NCBI GenBank assembly: GCA_900470965.1
Contig: UCCS01000019.1
Location: 1 to 33,092 of the forward strand
Direction: 5' to 3'
From: Hyphomicrobiales bacterium
GTDB lineage: Bacteria; Pseudomonadota; Alphaproteobacteria; Rhizobiales; Rhizobiaceae
DNA length: 33,092 bases
Both the position numbers and the translations under genes were made by a program. The notes beneath the pieces were generated by a model. That model was given only the letters and a program-made list of their open reading frames with translations. It searched no databases and had not been told where the DNA came from. Positions 24,226 through 31,091 of this stretch are shown here, piece after piece (positions within the stretch are counted from its first letter, which is position 1; every line of letters begins with the position of its first letter).

Positions 24226-25405
24226 GGTCTTCGTCCTTGGTGGCGATGTGCGTCGTCACCGACATACCGGGCCGCAGCCGATCGAAATTTGGCTGATCCG
24301 GGTCGAGTTCGATCCGAACGGTGAGACGCTGCGCGACCTTTGTGAAGTTGCCGGTCGCGTTGTCAGCAGGCAGCAGAGCAAAGGTTGACCCAGTCGCAGG
24401 CGATATTTTCGATACCGTCCCATGAAATGCCGCACCCGGCAACAAATCGACAGAGATATCGACCGGCTGCCCCTCGTGAACCATGGACAGCTGGTTCTCC
24501 TTGTAATTCGCCAGAATGTAGATCTTCGGAAGCGGGACGATCGAGATCAGGGGCGTGCCCGCAGCAACGTAGTTCCCGACCTGCGCGTTTCGTCTGGCAA
24601 CGATGCCATCGACTGGCGCCCGTACGTTCGTGTATCCGAGCTCCAGTTCGCGGGTAGCAAGATCTGATCCTGCGGTATCGAGATTTGCTTTCAGTATGTC
24701 GCGCTGTCTGGCGAGGATGTCGAGCTTGACCCTCTGAGCGGCGACGTTGGCACGCGCTACATCCAGGTTTGCAAGCGCCCGCTCGTGCGCGGCGGTCGCC
24801 TTTTCGAAGCTCTGGACCGTACTTACCCTCCCATCGAGGCCGAGCCTCGTCTGTCGCTGGAGCTCCTTCTCCGCCGCGACTTCATCGGCGGCAGCCGCCT
24901 GTTGCTGGGCAATGGCCACGTCGATCTGCGTCAGCTGAAACGCGCGCTGGGTGTCGTTATCGTCAAGTTGAGCGTTGGCGGCAGCGAGCCTTGCTCTCGC
25001 GCCACGAAGCGCGACCTCATAGGGCTTTCGGTCGATGGAGAATATCGGATCGCCCGCCTTGACCTGGGCGTAATCTTCGACCGAGATGGTCTCGACAGTG
25101 CCACCGACACGAGCGCTGACGGCGGAGATGTCCGCGTAGACCGCAGCGTCGTCGGTGGATTGAACGCTTCTTGTCGCCACCCATGTATCCCAGCGCGTCG
25201 CCGAAGCACCGACCGCAACGAACGCGACGATAATAGCGGTTGCAGGGACAATTAACGCCCGCAGGTTTGACTTTTGCTGCGCAGCGGACGGCGGTGCGCT
25301 CGCTAGCGAGTTGGCCGCTGCCGTCATGGCCCGCTCTTGCGGCCGTTCATCTGCTTGGTTCCTATTCAGCAACCCGATCATATTGTCCACCATACCCCGG
25401 CCCAT
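24218..25405 (-). CDS. HlyD-family periplasmic adaptor (EmrA-like)
   Basis: A 395-residue membrane fusion protein. A single membrane anchor lies at about residues 49-70 ('LIVPATAIIVAFVAVGASA'). It is followed by the lipoyl-type 'VSARVGGTVETISVEDYAQVKAGDPIF', a long alpha-helical hairpin, and the second lipoyl half 'LELGYTNVRAPVDGIVARRN'. The C-terminal beta-barrel contains 'GQPVDISVDLLPGAAFHGTV'. It connects the MFS pump to an outer membrane channel. The start is not certain: ATG 25405, 25393 or 25381 are possible. A perfect palindrome lies about 70 bases upstream. Confidence 0.9.
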   Translation of the reverse strand: MGRGMVDNMIGLLNRNQADERPQERAMTAAANSLASAPPSAAQQKSNLRALIVPATAIIVAFVAVGASATRWDTWVATRSVQSTDDAAVYADISAVSARVGGTVETISVEDYAQVKAGDPIFSIDRKPYEVALRGARARLAAANAQLDDNDTQRAFQLTQIDVAIAQQQAAAADEVAAEKELQRQTRLGLDGRVSTVQSFEKATAAHERALANLDVARANVAAQRVKLDILARQRDILKANLDTAGSDLATRELELGYTNVRAPVDGIVARRNAQVGNYVAAGTPLISIVPLPKIYILANYKENQLSMVHEGQPVDISVDLLPGAAFHGTVSKISPATGSTFALLPADNATGNFTKVAQRLTVRIELDPDQPNFDRLRPGMSVTTHIATKDEDHV

Positions 25406-25473
25406 TGTCCGCTATAAAAACATCGCTGCATGCTTAGCCGTTGCGCCTCTAGGCGACTGACATGCAAGCGTTA

Positions 25474-25497
25474 TATAAACGATACGTATCGTTTATA
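25474..25497. promoter_or_regulatory. perfect 24-bp palindrome, candidate TetR operator for the EmrAB pair
   Basis: The half-site TATAAACGATAC is followed directly by its exact reverse complement. The inner ACGATACGTATCGT resembles known TetR/AcrR-family operators. It is placed 69 bases upstream of the HlyD-type gene and could overlap its promoter. The TetR gene at 20371-20985, on the same strand downstream, is the natural candidate repressor. Confidence 0.7.
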
Positions 25498-25791
25498 CAA
25501 GGAACCCGTCGGATATTGGTGCGGGTAAGAGGTCCAATATAACGCTGATCCGACAAATCGGACCCAGGTCCGTGGCGATCCCATTAATGCCGCAAAAGCG
25601 TTTTGTACCCTTGGGGCTGTGGAGCTTCACTGCGAAACGAACTACAGCACGTCGATGATTCTGCCAGGCGACCGTATCTGCCGTCACGCGGAGAAAATCG
25701 CTGATAGCAACAGGCGTGAGGTACGCCGCCCTCTCATCATTTGCCTCGCAAAGAGGCGACAGGCTATTAATTGTTGGGAAACAATCGAGCG

Positions 25792-25817
25792 AAAAAAGCC
25801 CCGCGTAGGGCGGGGCT
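25792..25817 (-). terminator. Rho-independent terminator of the predicted small RNA
   Basis: AGCCCCGC and GCGGGGCT form an eight-base GC-rich stem around a five-base loop (25797-25817). On the minus strand the stem is followed by six T residues. The geometry is canonical. Confidence 0.75.
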
Positions 25818-25871
25818 GGAGAGCGGACTGGAAAAACGGGAAAGCGCGCGACATGCGTACATCCCCACGGC
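25792..25871 (-). ncRNA. predicted small RNA, about 80 nt, stress-sigma promoter and intrinsic terminator
   Basis: A GGAAC-N16-CGTT promoter (25902-25878, minus strand) is followed about 80 bases later by a strong terminator hairpin with a U-run. The likely transcript starts near 25871, opens close to a short hairpin CACG-AAGC-CGTG, and has a central pyrimidine-rich segment (UUUCCCGUUUUUCC and CUCUCC) that could pair with ribosome binding sites. No convincing reading frame with a ribosome binding site fits inside. This is the main content of the otherwise empty 25406-26060 stretch. Prediction from signals only. Confidence 0.5.
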
Positions 25872-25877
25872 TTCGTG

Positions 25878-25902
25878 AACGCAAAGTTCAAGGAAGAGTT
25901 CC
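25878..25902 (-). promoter_or_regulatory. EcfG (general stress response) promoter
   Basis: On the minus strand GGAAC (25902-25898) is separated by 16 bases from CGTT (25881-25878). This is the consensus recognised by EcfG/RpoE2 sigma factors in Alphaproteobacteria. It lies directly upstream of the predicted small RNA. Confidence 0.6.
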
Positions 25903-26060
25903 TAGAAAAATAAAGAGGTCGCTGCGATCGAAAAAAGAGCCCGCCGAAATGGCCGAGTTTTTGGGGCGGTAAACAGGGATCGGACGCCTGATGGGCAGGT
26001 TGACTGGCGATCTGGCCGCGCGATCCTTGCACTCAGCTTTGGGCGACCTGCAAAGTTCCG

Positions 26061-26288
26061 ATGACGGAGCTAATTTTTGTGTCAATCGCCTGGTTCGTCC
26101 ATCATTGCCGGATTGGGAACAAGCGCGAAGACCGTTGGCGCATTACCGTGGATCTCAGGGAACTGATAGATCAACTTCGCGACCTCAGGTTTACCTATCC
26201 CGTCCCTGGCGATGGGCCTGTCGCCGATAAGGTTGCCACGCTGTTAGAGCAGGCTATTGCAGGCAAAGGCGCCATTGAGCACGATTGA
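26061..26288 (+). CDS. small hypothetical protein (75 aa)
   Basis: A 75-residue open frame with a hydrophobic start (MTELIFVSIAWFVHHC) and a hydrophilic helical tail ('VDLRELIDQLRDLRFTYPVP', 'VADKVATLLEQAIAG'). The tail has coding-like composition. There is no clear ribosome binding site and I recognise no family. It could be a real small protein or the 3' end of a lost gene, since the frame is open back to 26004. Confidence 0.4.
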   Translation: MTELIFVSIAWFVHHCRIGNKREDRWRITVDLRELIDQLRDLRFTYPVPGDGPVADKVATLLEQAIAGKGAIEHD

Positions 26289-26599
26289 TCCCCAAGGGCG
26301 CGGCGGCAAATTTGCTTAGTCCATCGCAGCTCTCAACTAACTGCCCGCGTCAGAGCGTCGGCCCAACCTATCAAAAATTGAGATGGGTGGAGAAGGACCC
26401 TGAGTTAGGACGAAGGGAACCTTCTCCGGCTGATGGTGCAGCATCAGCGAGGCCGGACATATAAGCGGTGGATGTCAATGAAATGACAACCAGAGGCTAT
26501 CCCGCCATCGCACCATCATCGTCTGATGGGCTTTTGTCGTGATAGATTGCCAATAAGTCCAGCGTGGGATGATCATGGCCTCTACGGCGAAGACGCGCT
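26289..26599. other. non-coding stretch downstream of a broken gene
   Basis: No supported gene. An inverted repeat GCTGATG-N6-CATCAGC lies at 26429-26448 without a U-tract. Otherwise nothing recognisable. Confidence 0.3.
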
Positions 26600-27142
26600 T
26601 CACGGACTGAGTGCGGACTTGAGAGCATCCATAGGATTGAAGGGCTCGTCGTCTGGTGCGATATCCAGCGGAACGGTGATGCAGGAGACGGTGAAGGCAA
26701 GGCCGATCACGCCGGGCACCTCGATGATTTCCTCGTCGCTCAGATGGGATTTCGCCTCCCGCACCAACGCACCATCGGCCACTGCCGGCAGTCCAGCGGC
26801 ATCGACGAGGGCCAGAATGCTGAGCTGGCGCGGCGAAAAATGTGCGGGGGCATGGCCCGGTTTGTAATGCCTGCATTTGCTCGCTTGTCAGCCCGAATTT
26901 TTCTGCGCCATCGTGGTGGTTGTGCAGAATATAGCCGGCGCGGTGCATGAGGGCCATGCGGATGAAGATCAGCTCGCAATCGACTCGGGGAAGCGCCGAG
27001 CGCGTCATCTGTACGATGCCTAGTCTGACAAAGGCCTCGGCCCAAGGGGCACATTGAAGATGGCGCGCAGCAGATTGGCGGTCTGCGGAGCACCCAGGAT
27101 TTCGGTGTAGACCGAGTCTTCCACGTAGTCGGTTCTTGCCAT
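26600..27142 (-). pseudogene. carboxymuconolactone decarboxylase-family protein, two single-base frameshifts
   Basis: Reading the minus strand from ATG 27142, which has GGAAGGA upstream, three frames join into one protein of about 180 residues. It begins MARTDYVEDSVYTEILGAPQ, then NLLRAIFNVP, then WAEAFVRLGIVQMTR, SALPRVDCELIFIRMALMHR, AGYILHNHHDG and EKFGLTSEQMQAL. The last frame gives HFSPRQLSILALVDAAGLPA then EEIIEVPGVIGLAFTVSC and ends at 26600. This is the CMD/AhpD-like (PF02627) helical pattern without a CxxC pair. The first break is a missing C in a C-run (27046-27049, plus GGGG); the second is an extra G (26857-26859, plus CCC). Both sit in homopolymers, so sequencing error must be excluded. 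Confidence 0.75.
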
Positions 27143-27294
27143 GGGGTCCTTCCGCGGCAGTCCGAGAGCACGTCTAAGACATAAGAGGCGAGCGGGCTCA
27201 GCGATATTCGACAACTCGTGAGCCGATCGGTGTTTTCAACTTGGGCCCGCCAGTCGGGACCGGCTCGGCCAGCGCCTCAATGCGGTTGCAGATT

Positions 27295-27558
27295 TCAATG
27301 GATGACTGCGACCGCGCCGACACCGGCTTCACTAGCTGCTCGAAGGATCGCACTTCTCAGCTCGTCGCTGCTGGCTTTCCCGATCATAACGTCGAGACAC
27401 GCTTTCACCGCGGTTAGAAATTCCTCGCCATCATCTGATGGCCACTCCGTGATCAAAGCGTTGGCAGCCTCAAGAGCGGTTCGAACTATCAGCCGGCGGC
27501 CTGGATCCTCGAAGATGAGGATGACTTGATCAAATTCGGCCGACATGTCGATTTTCAT
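27295..27558 (-). CDS. DUF982 domain-containing protein
   Basis: An 87-residue protein with the DUF982 pattern found in many copies in rhizobial genomes: 'VILIFEDPGRRLIVRTALEA', 'ALITEWPSDDGEEFLTAVKACLDVMIGKAS' (in sections) and 'ELRSAILRAASEAGV'. The function is unknown. GGAG lies ten bases before the ATG at 27558; MSAEF at 27546 is an alternative start. A 12-base palindrome sits about 36 bases upstream. Confidence 0.8.
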   Translation of the reverse strand: MKIDMSAEFDQVILIFEDPGRRLIVRTALEAANALITEWPSDDGEEFLTAVKACLDVMIGKASSDELRSAILRAASEAGVGAVAVIH

Positions 27559-27932
27559 AACGCAGTAACTCCACAAAACGCCTGGCTAACCCGTTTCGCG
27601 CGAAAAGCTAAACGTAAGGGTGCAGACTGTCGCGTGAATACCGCGTGACATGTGCCGGCGGTCACAGCGTCGCGCTCTTGGCCTGATCCAGGATCAATGA
27701 AATCGTTACGGTCCATCACAGTTGGAACGATGCCGTTCCAGTGGATGAAAATGACAGGCCAATGCGTGCTGTCGAGCTGTACTGGGATATCTTGGACCTG
27801 CCTCCTGTTGGCCAGGAGAACAGCACAGCCTTGGCAACAGGTCTAACCACGCCTCTAGGAAACGGTTACGGTACAAAGGAACGCTGCCGCCCAAATATGC
27901 GTTTTCGTAGCAAACAACGCGAGCGGAAGTAA
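27559..27932. other. intergenic region rich in short palindromes
   Basis: No supported gene. It contains TTTCGCGCGAAA (27594-27605, perfect), TGATCC-A-GGATCA (27684-27696, perfect) and TGGAACG-ATGC-CGTTCCA (27723-27740, perfect). The first may be an operator for the DUF982 gene. The end of the region holds an EcfG-type promoter for the small membrane protein. Confidence 0.4.
27878..27903 (+). promoter_or_regulatory. EcfG (general stress response) promoter of the small membrane protein
   Basis: GGAAC (27878-27882), 17 bases, then CGTT (27900-27903) match the EcfG consensus. A start of transcription near 27910 leaves a leader of about 23 bases before the ATG at 27933. The close fit of promoter, leader and reading frame makes this more convincing than an isolated match. 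Confidence 0.65.
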
Positions 27933-28103
27933 ATGGCCCACACACCCAAGCCAGCGATTCGAGGGATGCTCATCTATCTGGCCGCACTCATTGCACTCGG
28001 TTTAGTCGTTGGCGCGATCTATACCGTCTACGGTCGCCCGGCAGACCCTTCCGAACGTTCAGCATCAGAAGCTATCCCAAAGGCACCAGCCACCCCAAAT
28101 TAG
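27933..28103 (+). CDS. small single-pass membrane protein (56 aa)
   Basis: A 56-residue protein: a short basic N-terminus (MAHTPKPAIRG), one membrane segment at about residues 12-32 (MLIYLAALIALGLVVGAIY), and a polar Pro- and Ala-rich tail ending APATPN. The N-in orientation is suggested by the basic residues before the segment. GGAAG lies a few bases before the ATG. An EcfG-type promoter lies directly upstream, so it is likely induced by general stress. Similar tiny membrane proteins are frequent members of rhizobial stress regulons, but I cannot assign a function. Confidence 0.6.
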   Translation: MAHTPKPAIRGMLIYLAALIALGLVVGAIYTVYGRPADPSERSASEAIPKAPATPN

Positions 28104-29135
28104 CGGATAGATAGCAGGCCCAATGAATGTCCAGGTAGCCCTCGATAGGGATGTTCATGAGGGTGGGTTTCCCAAATGGCCAACGAATTCGGATTGGATG
28201 CATGCTTTTCCTGGTCATGGCCCGAGGAACCCCGAGCAGCTTGAGATCAAAGGGACGAAAAGAGGTCGCCAAGCTGAAGATTAACTGAGCAGCTATTTTT
28301 TATCTCTGGTGGGACCGCGCGCTGGCCCGTAGGGGCCCGGGTCTAAAGAGAGCCTAAACCCCTTCCGCGATCCCGCTATGTAGACGTGAAAATATCTCGA
28401 TTGTTCCGGGAAACGGGGCGTGCATAACTCAACACGTCCCGTGACAACGGCATGACACCCACAGCCGTGATGATGCCGGGTGGTGGATCGCGCTGCACCC
28501 CATCGCTTGCAATCTCCCAGTGGTTTCCTCGATCGATAAAACACCACCGTACGACGTGCTTGTTTGGCAGGCCGATCTCGTCAAAACGTTTCATGTGTTT
28601 CTTGGGATGACGTTGTGATCAAGGTTGAGGGCCGCGCAATGCTGCTTGGTATCGAAACAAGGAGGTCACCGCGCGGCCCACTTACCTTGCAAGGTGTTCT
28701 TATTATGTTCTCATTGTTTCGAGAGTCAACAGTCGCAGGGCGCAGGCTCGGGATGATTTGGGGAACTTAACTCTTCGTCGCGAGTTGCATGCGCGGACCG
28801 TGCAGCCGGGGGATTGAAGCCTTGACCCCACTAAAGTCGGATGTGCGGTCCACCCATCCTTATCCAGCCCCGTCCGCGATAAGCTCTAGGGATACCAGCT
28901 TCGTCATGGCGCTGCGCAAGCGTCCCCAGCCATGCGGCCAAACCCGCCGGCACTTCAGCATTCCCTGCTTCCGTCCGCTTCCACCCCACATTGCGCCAAA
29001 AGTGGTCGGGTTCCTGGGGACGTTAGGAACGCCGAAGCGATACCGCTTCGTGTTCAGTTTCTTTGCCAATGCTCCTCGCTCACGTTCTCAACGACAAACG
29101 CGAGGAGCGCGAGCTGCCGGGGTTGCTTGTCTTAT
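28104..29135. other. 1-kb stretch without a supported gene
   Basis: Several short frames occur, none with a good ribosome binding site or a family match. Examples are 28123-28284 (plus, 53 residues) and 28376-28594 (minus, 72 residues, beginning MKRFDEIGLPNKHVV). Structural elements include an orphan LexA-type site at 28696-28710, GTTCCT-N9-AGGAAC at 29010-29030, and CGAAGCG-ATAC-CGCTTCG at 29033-29050. The stretch looks like debris between cassettes. Confidence 0.35.
28696..28710 (+). promoter_or_regulatory. LexA-type SOS box (GTTC-N7-GTTC)
   Basis: GTTC (28696-28699), seven bases, GTTC (28707-28710) is the alphaproteobacterial LexA recognition pattern, and the spacer is AT-only (TTATTAT), as in many known sites. 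The right-hand GTTC also begins a second, imperfect site (GTTCTCATTGTTTC). No recognisable gene starts within 100 bases on either side, so the site may have outlived its target. Confidence 0.45.
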
Positions 29136-29515
29136 TCAGTTAGTCGCTTCGAGCGTTACGGTGACAGATCCTGGGCGGTCGAAGATGGAGACATCGCCCG
29201 TGACCTGCTCCAAGGAGACGATGCCGGGGAGGGAAAGCGACCGCTGCGATAGTAGATTACGAAATGATCGGCACTCCACAGGCCGAGCGTGCCGACCGAG
29301 AAGTCTCGCTGCCGTTTGAGCTCAGAGAGGGTGGAGGGCAGGTTGCCAAAAGCGCTTCGGCGGGATCCTGCGGCGGGCAAATCAAGTCCAAATTTCGAGG
29401 CAGAATTCGAGGAGGAATGGGGCCTTCGTAGGCCGTGATCGGACTGATTGGCCAATGAAGCAGGCGAGCCTTGACCGCCTGGCCGACGATCGTCAATTGC
29501 AGCACCGGTTCACCT
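29136..29515 (-). pseudogene. cyclophilin-like domain protein, frameshifted remnant
   Basis: On the minus strand pieces in several frames line up with the bacterial cyclophilin-like (Cyclophil_like2) fold. They are VLQLTIVGQAVKARLL at about 29510, LPSTLSELKRQRDFSVGTLG then LWSADHFVIYYRSGRFPSP (29350-29240), and PGIVSLEQVTGDVSIFDRPG then SVTVTLEATN ending in a stop at 29136-29138. The last join needs one extra C in a C-run. The middle part is also out of frame and the N-terminus is unclear. The protein class is small and mostly uncharacterised. Confidence 0.5.
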
Positions 29516-29581
29516 CGCACCGCATCGCGTCTGACCAGTCCAGGGGCCACTCGTCGATCGCCGCTTCGATAACCGCTGTCG

Positions 29582-29797
29582 CTACCGAGGGGTCGCCTGG
29601 ACCGCAACGCCATTCCAGGATTTCTGGCCGTGCCAGATAGCACCGTACCCGGCACGCTCGATCTCCCGGCGGGGAAATTTCTCGTCCGGCGCCTTCAGTT
29701 CCTGCTGGCAGACGACGTCGGGCTTCGCCTCGTCCAGCCAGCGAAGCAGCATGTCGAGCCGTCCGTTGCCGTTGACGTTGTACGTGGCGAGCTTCAT
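29582..29797 (-). pseudogene. xthA: exodeoxyribonuclease III (XthA) N-terminal fragment
   Basis: A 71-residue frame starts at ATG 29797, three bases after the stop of the small basic protein gene. The sequence MKLATYNVNGNGRLDMLLRW then 'PDVVCQQELKAPDEKFPRRE' then 'GYGAIWHGQKSWNGVAV' is the start of exonuclease III, which repairs abasic sites. Normal length is about 260 residues. One residue is missing in the NVNGVNGR motif, and the match ends abruptly at GVAVQ. The metal-binding E in 'QELK' is present, but the C-terminal catalytic residues are lost, so the product cannot be active. A short coding-like segment of other origin (SVATAVIEAAIDEWPLDW) follows in another frame. Confidence 0.75.
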
Positions 29798-29800
29798 CCG

Positions 29801-29977
29801 TCAGTGCTTGCGATCGCCCTTGTCGCCCTGGCCCGGCTTCGCGTCGTGTTTGGCATCGTGGCGCGCATCGGCTGACAGTGACCTCGAGACGTCGACGCTT
29901 TCCTTGAACTTGCCTTCCTTGTCACGACGGACATAGCGTTTGTCGGTACTGGTGTCGATCAGGTCGCGTTTGCTCAT
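29801..29977 (-). CDS. small basic/charged protein next to the NHEJ genes (58 aa)
   Basis: A 58-residue hydrophilic protein beginning MSKRDLIDTSTDKRYVRRDK and ending in a Lys/Asp/Gly-rich tail (KPGQGDKGDRKH). AAGGAG lies at good spacing before the ATG at 29977; the frame upstream is not used. Very similar short proteins are commonly annotated as hypothetical in rhizobia. It is divergent from the ku-ku-ligase operon and leads into the xthA fragment, so the ancestral unit was probably a small-protein/xthA operon. The charged nature suggests nucleic acid or protein binding, but no function is known. Confidence 0.75.
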   Translation of the reverse strand: MSKRDLIDTSTDKRYVRRDKEGKFKESVDVSRSLSADARHDAKHDAKPGQGDKGDRKH

Positions 29978-30118
29978 GGCGGGACTCCTTCGTGGTTGCT
30001 GCACACCAAAACGCGCGTGGCGTCCAAAAGATGCATGGGAATCAGGACTCTACGCAGGACTCGCAAAACGGGCGAGCCTAATCGCGTTAAGTCATTGAAA
30101 AATGATTCGTTTCGACTC

Positions 30119-30143
30119 GGAACAATTCCATGCTCGATTCGCT
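30119..30143 (+). promoter_or_regulatory. possible EcfG-like promoter of the ku operon
   Basis: GGAAC (30119-30123), 16 bases, then CGCT (30140-30143). The -10 differs from the CGTT consensus at one position. It lies about 34 bases before the ku start and the spacing to the start codon is suitable. If functional it would place NHEJ under general stress control. Confidence 0.35.
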
Positions 30144-30176
30144 TGAATCGCCTAGATTGTGTAAGGAGACTGCATC

Positions 30177-31079
30177 ATGGGTGCCCCGCGAGCGAATTGG
30201 AAAGGCTTCATCAAGTTCGGAGAGGTTGCCTGTCCCGTGGCTCTCTACACCGCCGCATCATCGTCGGGCCGCATTGCCTTCAACACGCTGAACCGCAAGA
30301 CAGGCAACCGTGTGAGGCGCGAGTTCGTCGACAGCGAAACGGGTGATCCGGTCGAGCGCGACGATCAGGTCAAAGGCTACGAGATCGAAAACGGCCAGTA
30401 CATTATTCTCGAGCCGGATGAGGTCGCGGCCGCCGTACCCGAGAGCGACAAGACCCTGAAGATCGACGCGTTCATTCCCTGCGACGAAATCGACGACGTC
30501 TATTTCGACAAGCCCTATTACCTGGCACCCGACAAGATGGGGACCGATGCCTTCGTGCTGCTGCGCGATGGCATGAAGAAAGCCAAAGTCGCGGCGATCG
30601 CGCGCACGGTGCTCTTCCGCCGTATGCGCACGGTACTGATCCGGCCGCATGGCAAGGGTTTGATCGCCACCACGCTGAACTTCGACTACGAAGTCCGCTC
30701 ATCGGCGGAAGCCTTCGAGGAACTCCCAGACCTCAAGATCGAAGGCGAGATGCTGGAGCTTGCCGAGCACATCATTGGCACAAAGAAGGGAAGCTTCGAC
30801 GCCAGTACATTTGAAGATCGCTACGAAACAGCCGTTGCAGAGCTGGTGAAGGCCAAGATCGAAGGTCGTTCGCTGCCGAAAAAGAAAGCGCCCGCAATAT
30901 CAAAGCAGAGCGATCTTCTCCAGGCCTTGCGCGAGAGCGCCGGTCTGGGCGCGAAGAAAGCGGAGCCGAAACGCACCGCCGCCAATGCCAATAAGGGCGC
31001 TGGGCGGCAGAAGGCCACCAAGCCTATCGTGGCTGCGAAATCCAAGTCGGCTGCTGCGCCGACGCGCCGCGCGAGCTAA
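30177..31079 (+). CDS. ku: Ku protein (first copy), DNA end-binding
   Basis: A 300-residue bacterial Ku. The Ku core (PF02735) spans about residues 4-235: 'RANWKGFIKFGEVACPVALY', 'RIAFNTLNRKTGNRVRREFV', 'VKGYEIENGQYIILEPDEV', 'FDKPYYLAPDKMGTDAFVLL'. A Lys/Ala-rich tail of about 65 residues follows, containing 'SDLLQALRESAGLGAKK'. Bacterial Ku rings thread onto DNA ends and recruit the ligase for non-homologous end joining; basic tails aid DNA sliding. AAGGAG lies eight bases before the ATG. It is 12 bases upstream of the second ku. Confidence 0.95.
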   Translation: MGAPRANWKGFIKFGEVACPVALYTAASSSGRIAFNTLNRKTGNRVRREFVDSETGDPVERDDQVKGYEIENGQYIILEPDEVAAAVPESDKTLKIDAFIPCDEIDDVYFDKPYYLAPDKMGTDAFVLLRDGMKKAKVAAIARTVLFRRMRTVLIRPHGKGLIATTLNFDYEVRSSAEAFEELPDLKIEGEMLELAEHIIGTKKGSFDASTFEDRYETAVAELVKAKIEGRSLPKKKAPAISKQSDLLQALRESAGLGAKKAEPKRTAANANKGAGRQKATKPIVAAKSKSAAAPTRRAS

Positions 31080-31091
31080 TCGGAGGAAGGA

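Noticed and set aside
25493..26032. 179-residue minus-strand frame
   Set aside because: No family pattern or ribosome binding site; it runs through the terminator hairpin and promoter of the predicted small RNA.
28383..28407. GGAAC-N16-CGTC on the minus strand, EcfG-like
   Set aside because: The -10 differs from CGTT and nothing recognisable lies downstream.
28376..28594. 72-residue minus-strand frame beginning MKRFDEIGLPNKHVV
   Set aside because: Composition is protein-like, but there is no good ribosome binding site and no family match; kept only as a remark in the regional entry.
28789..29319. 176-residue plus-strand frame
   Set aside because: Arg/Ser/Pro-rich translation typical of non-coding high-GC DNA; the opposite strand carries the cyclophilin-like remnant.
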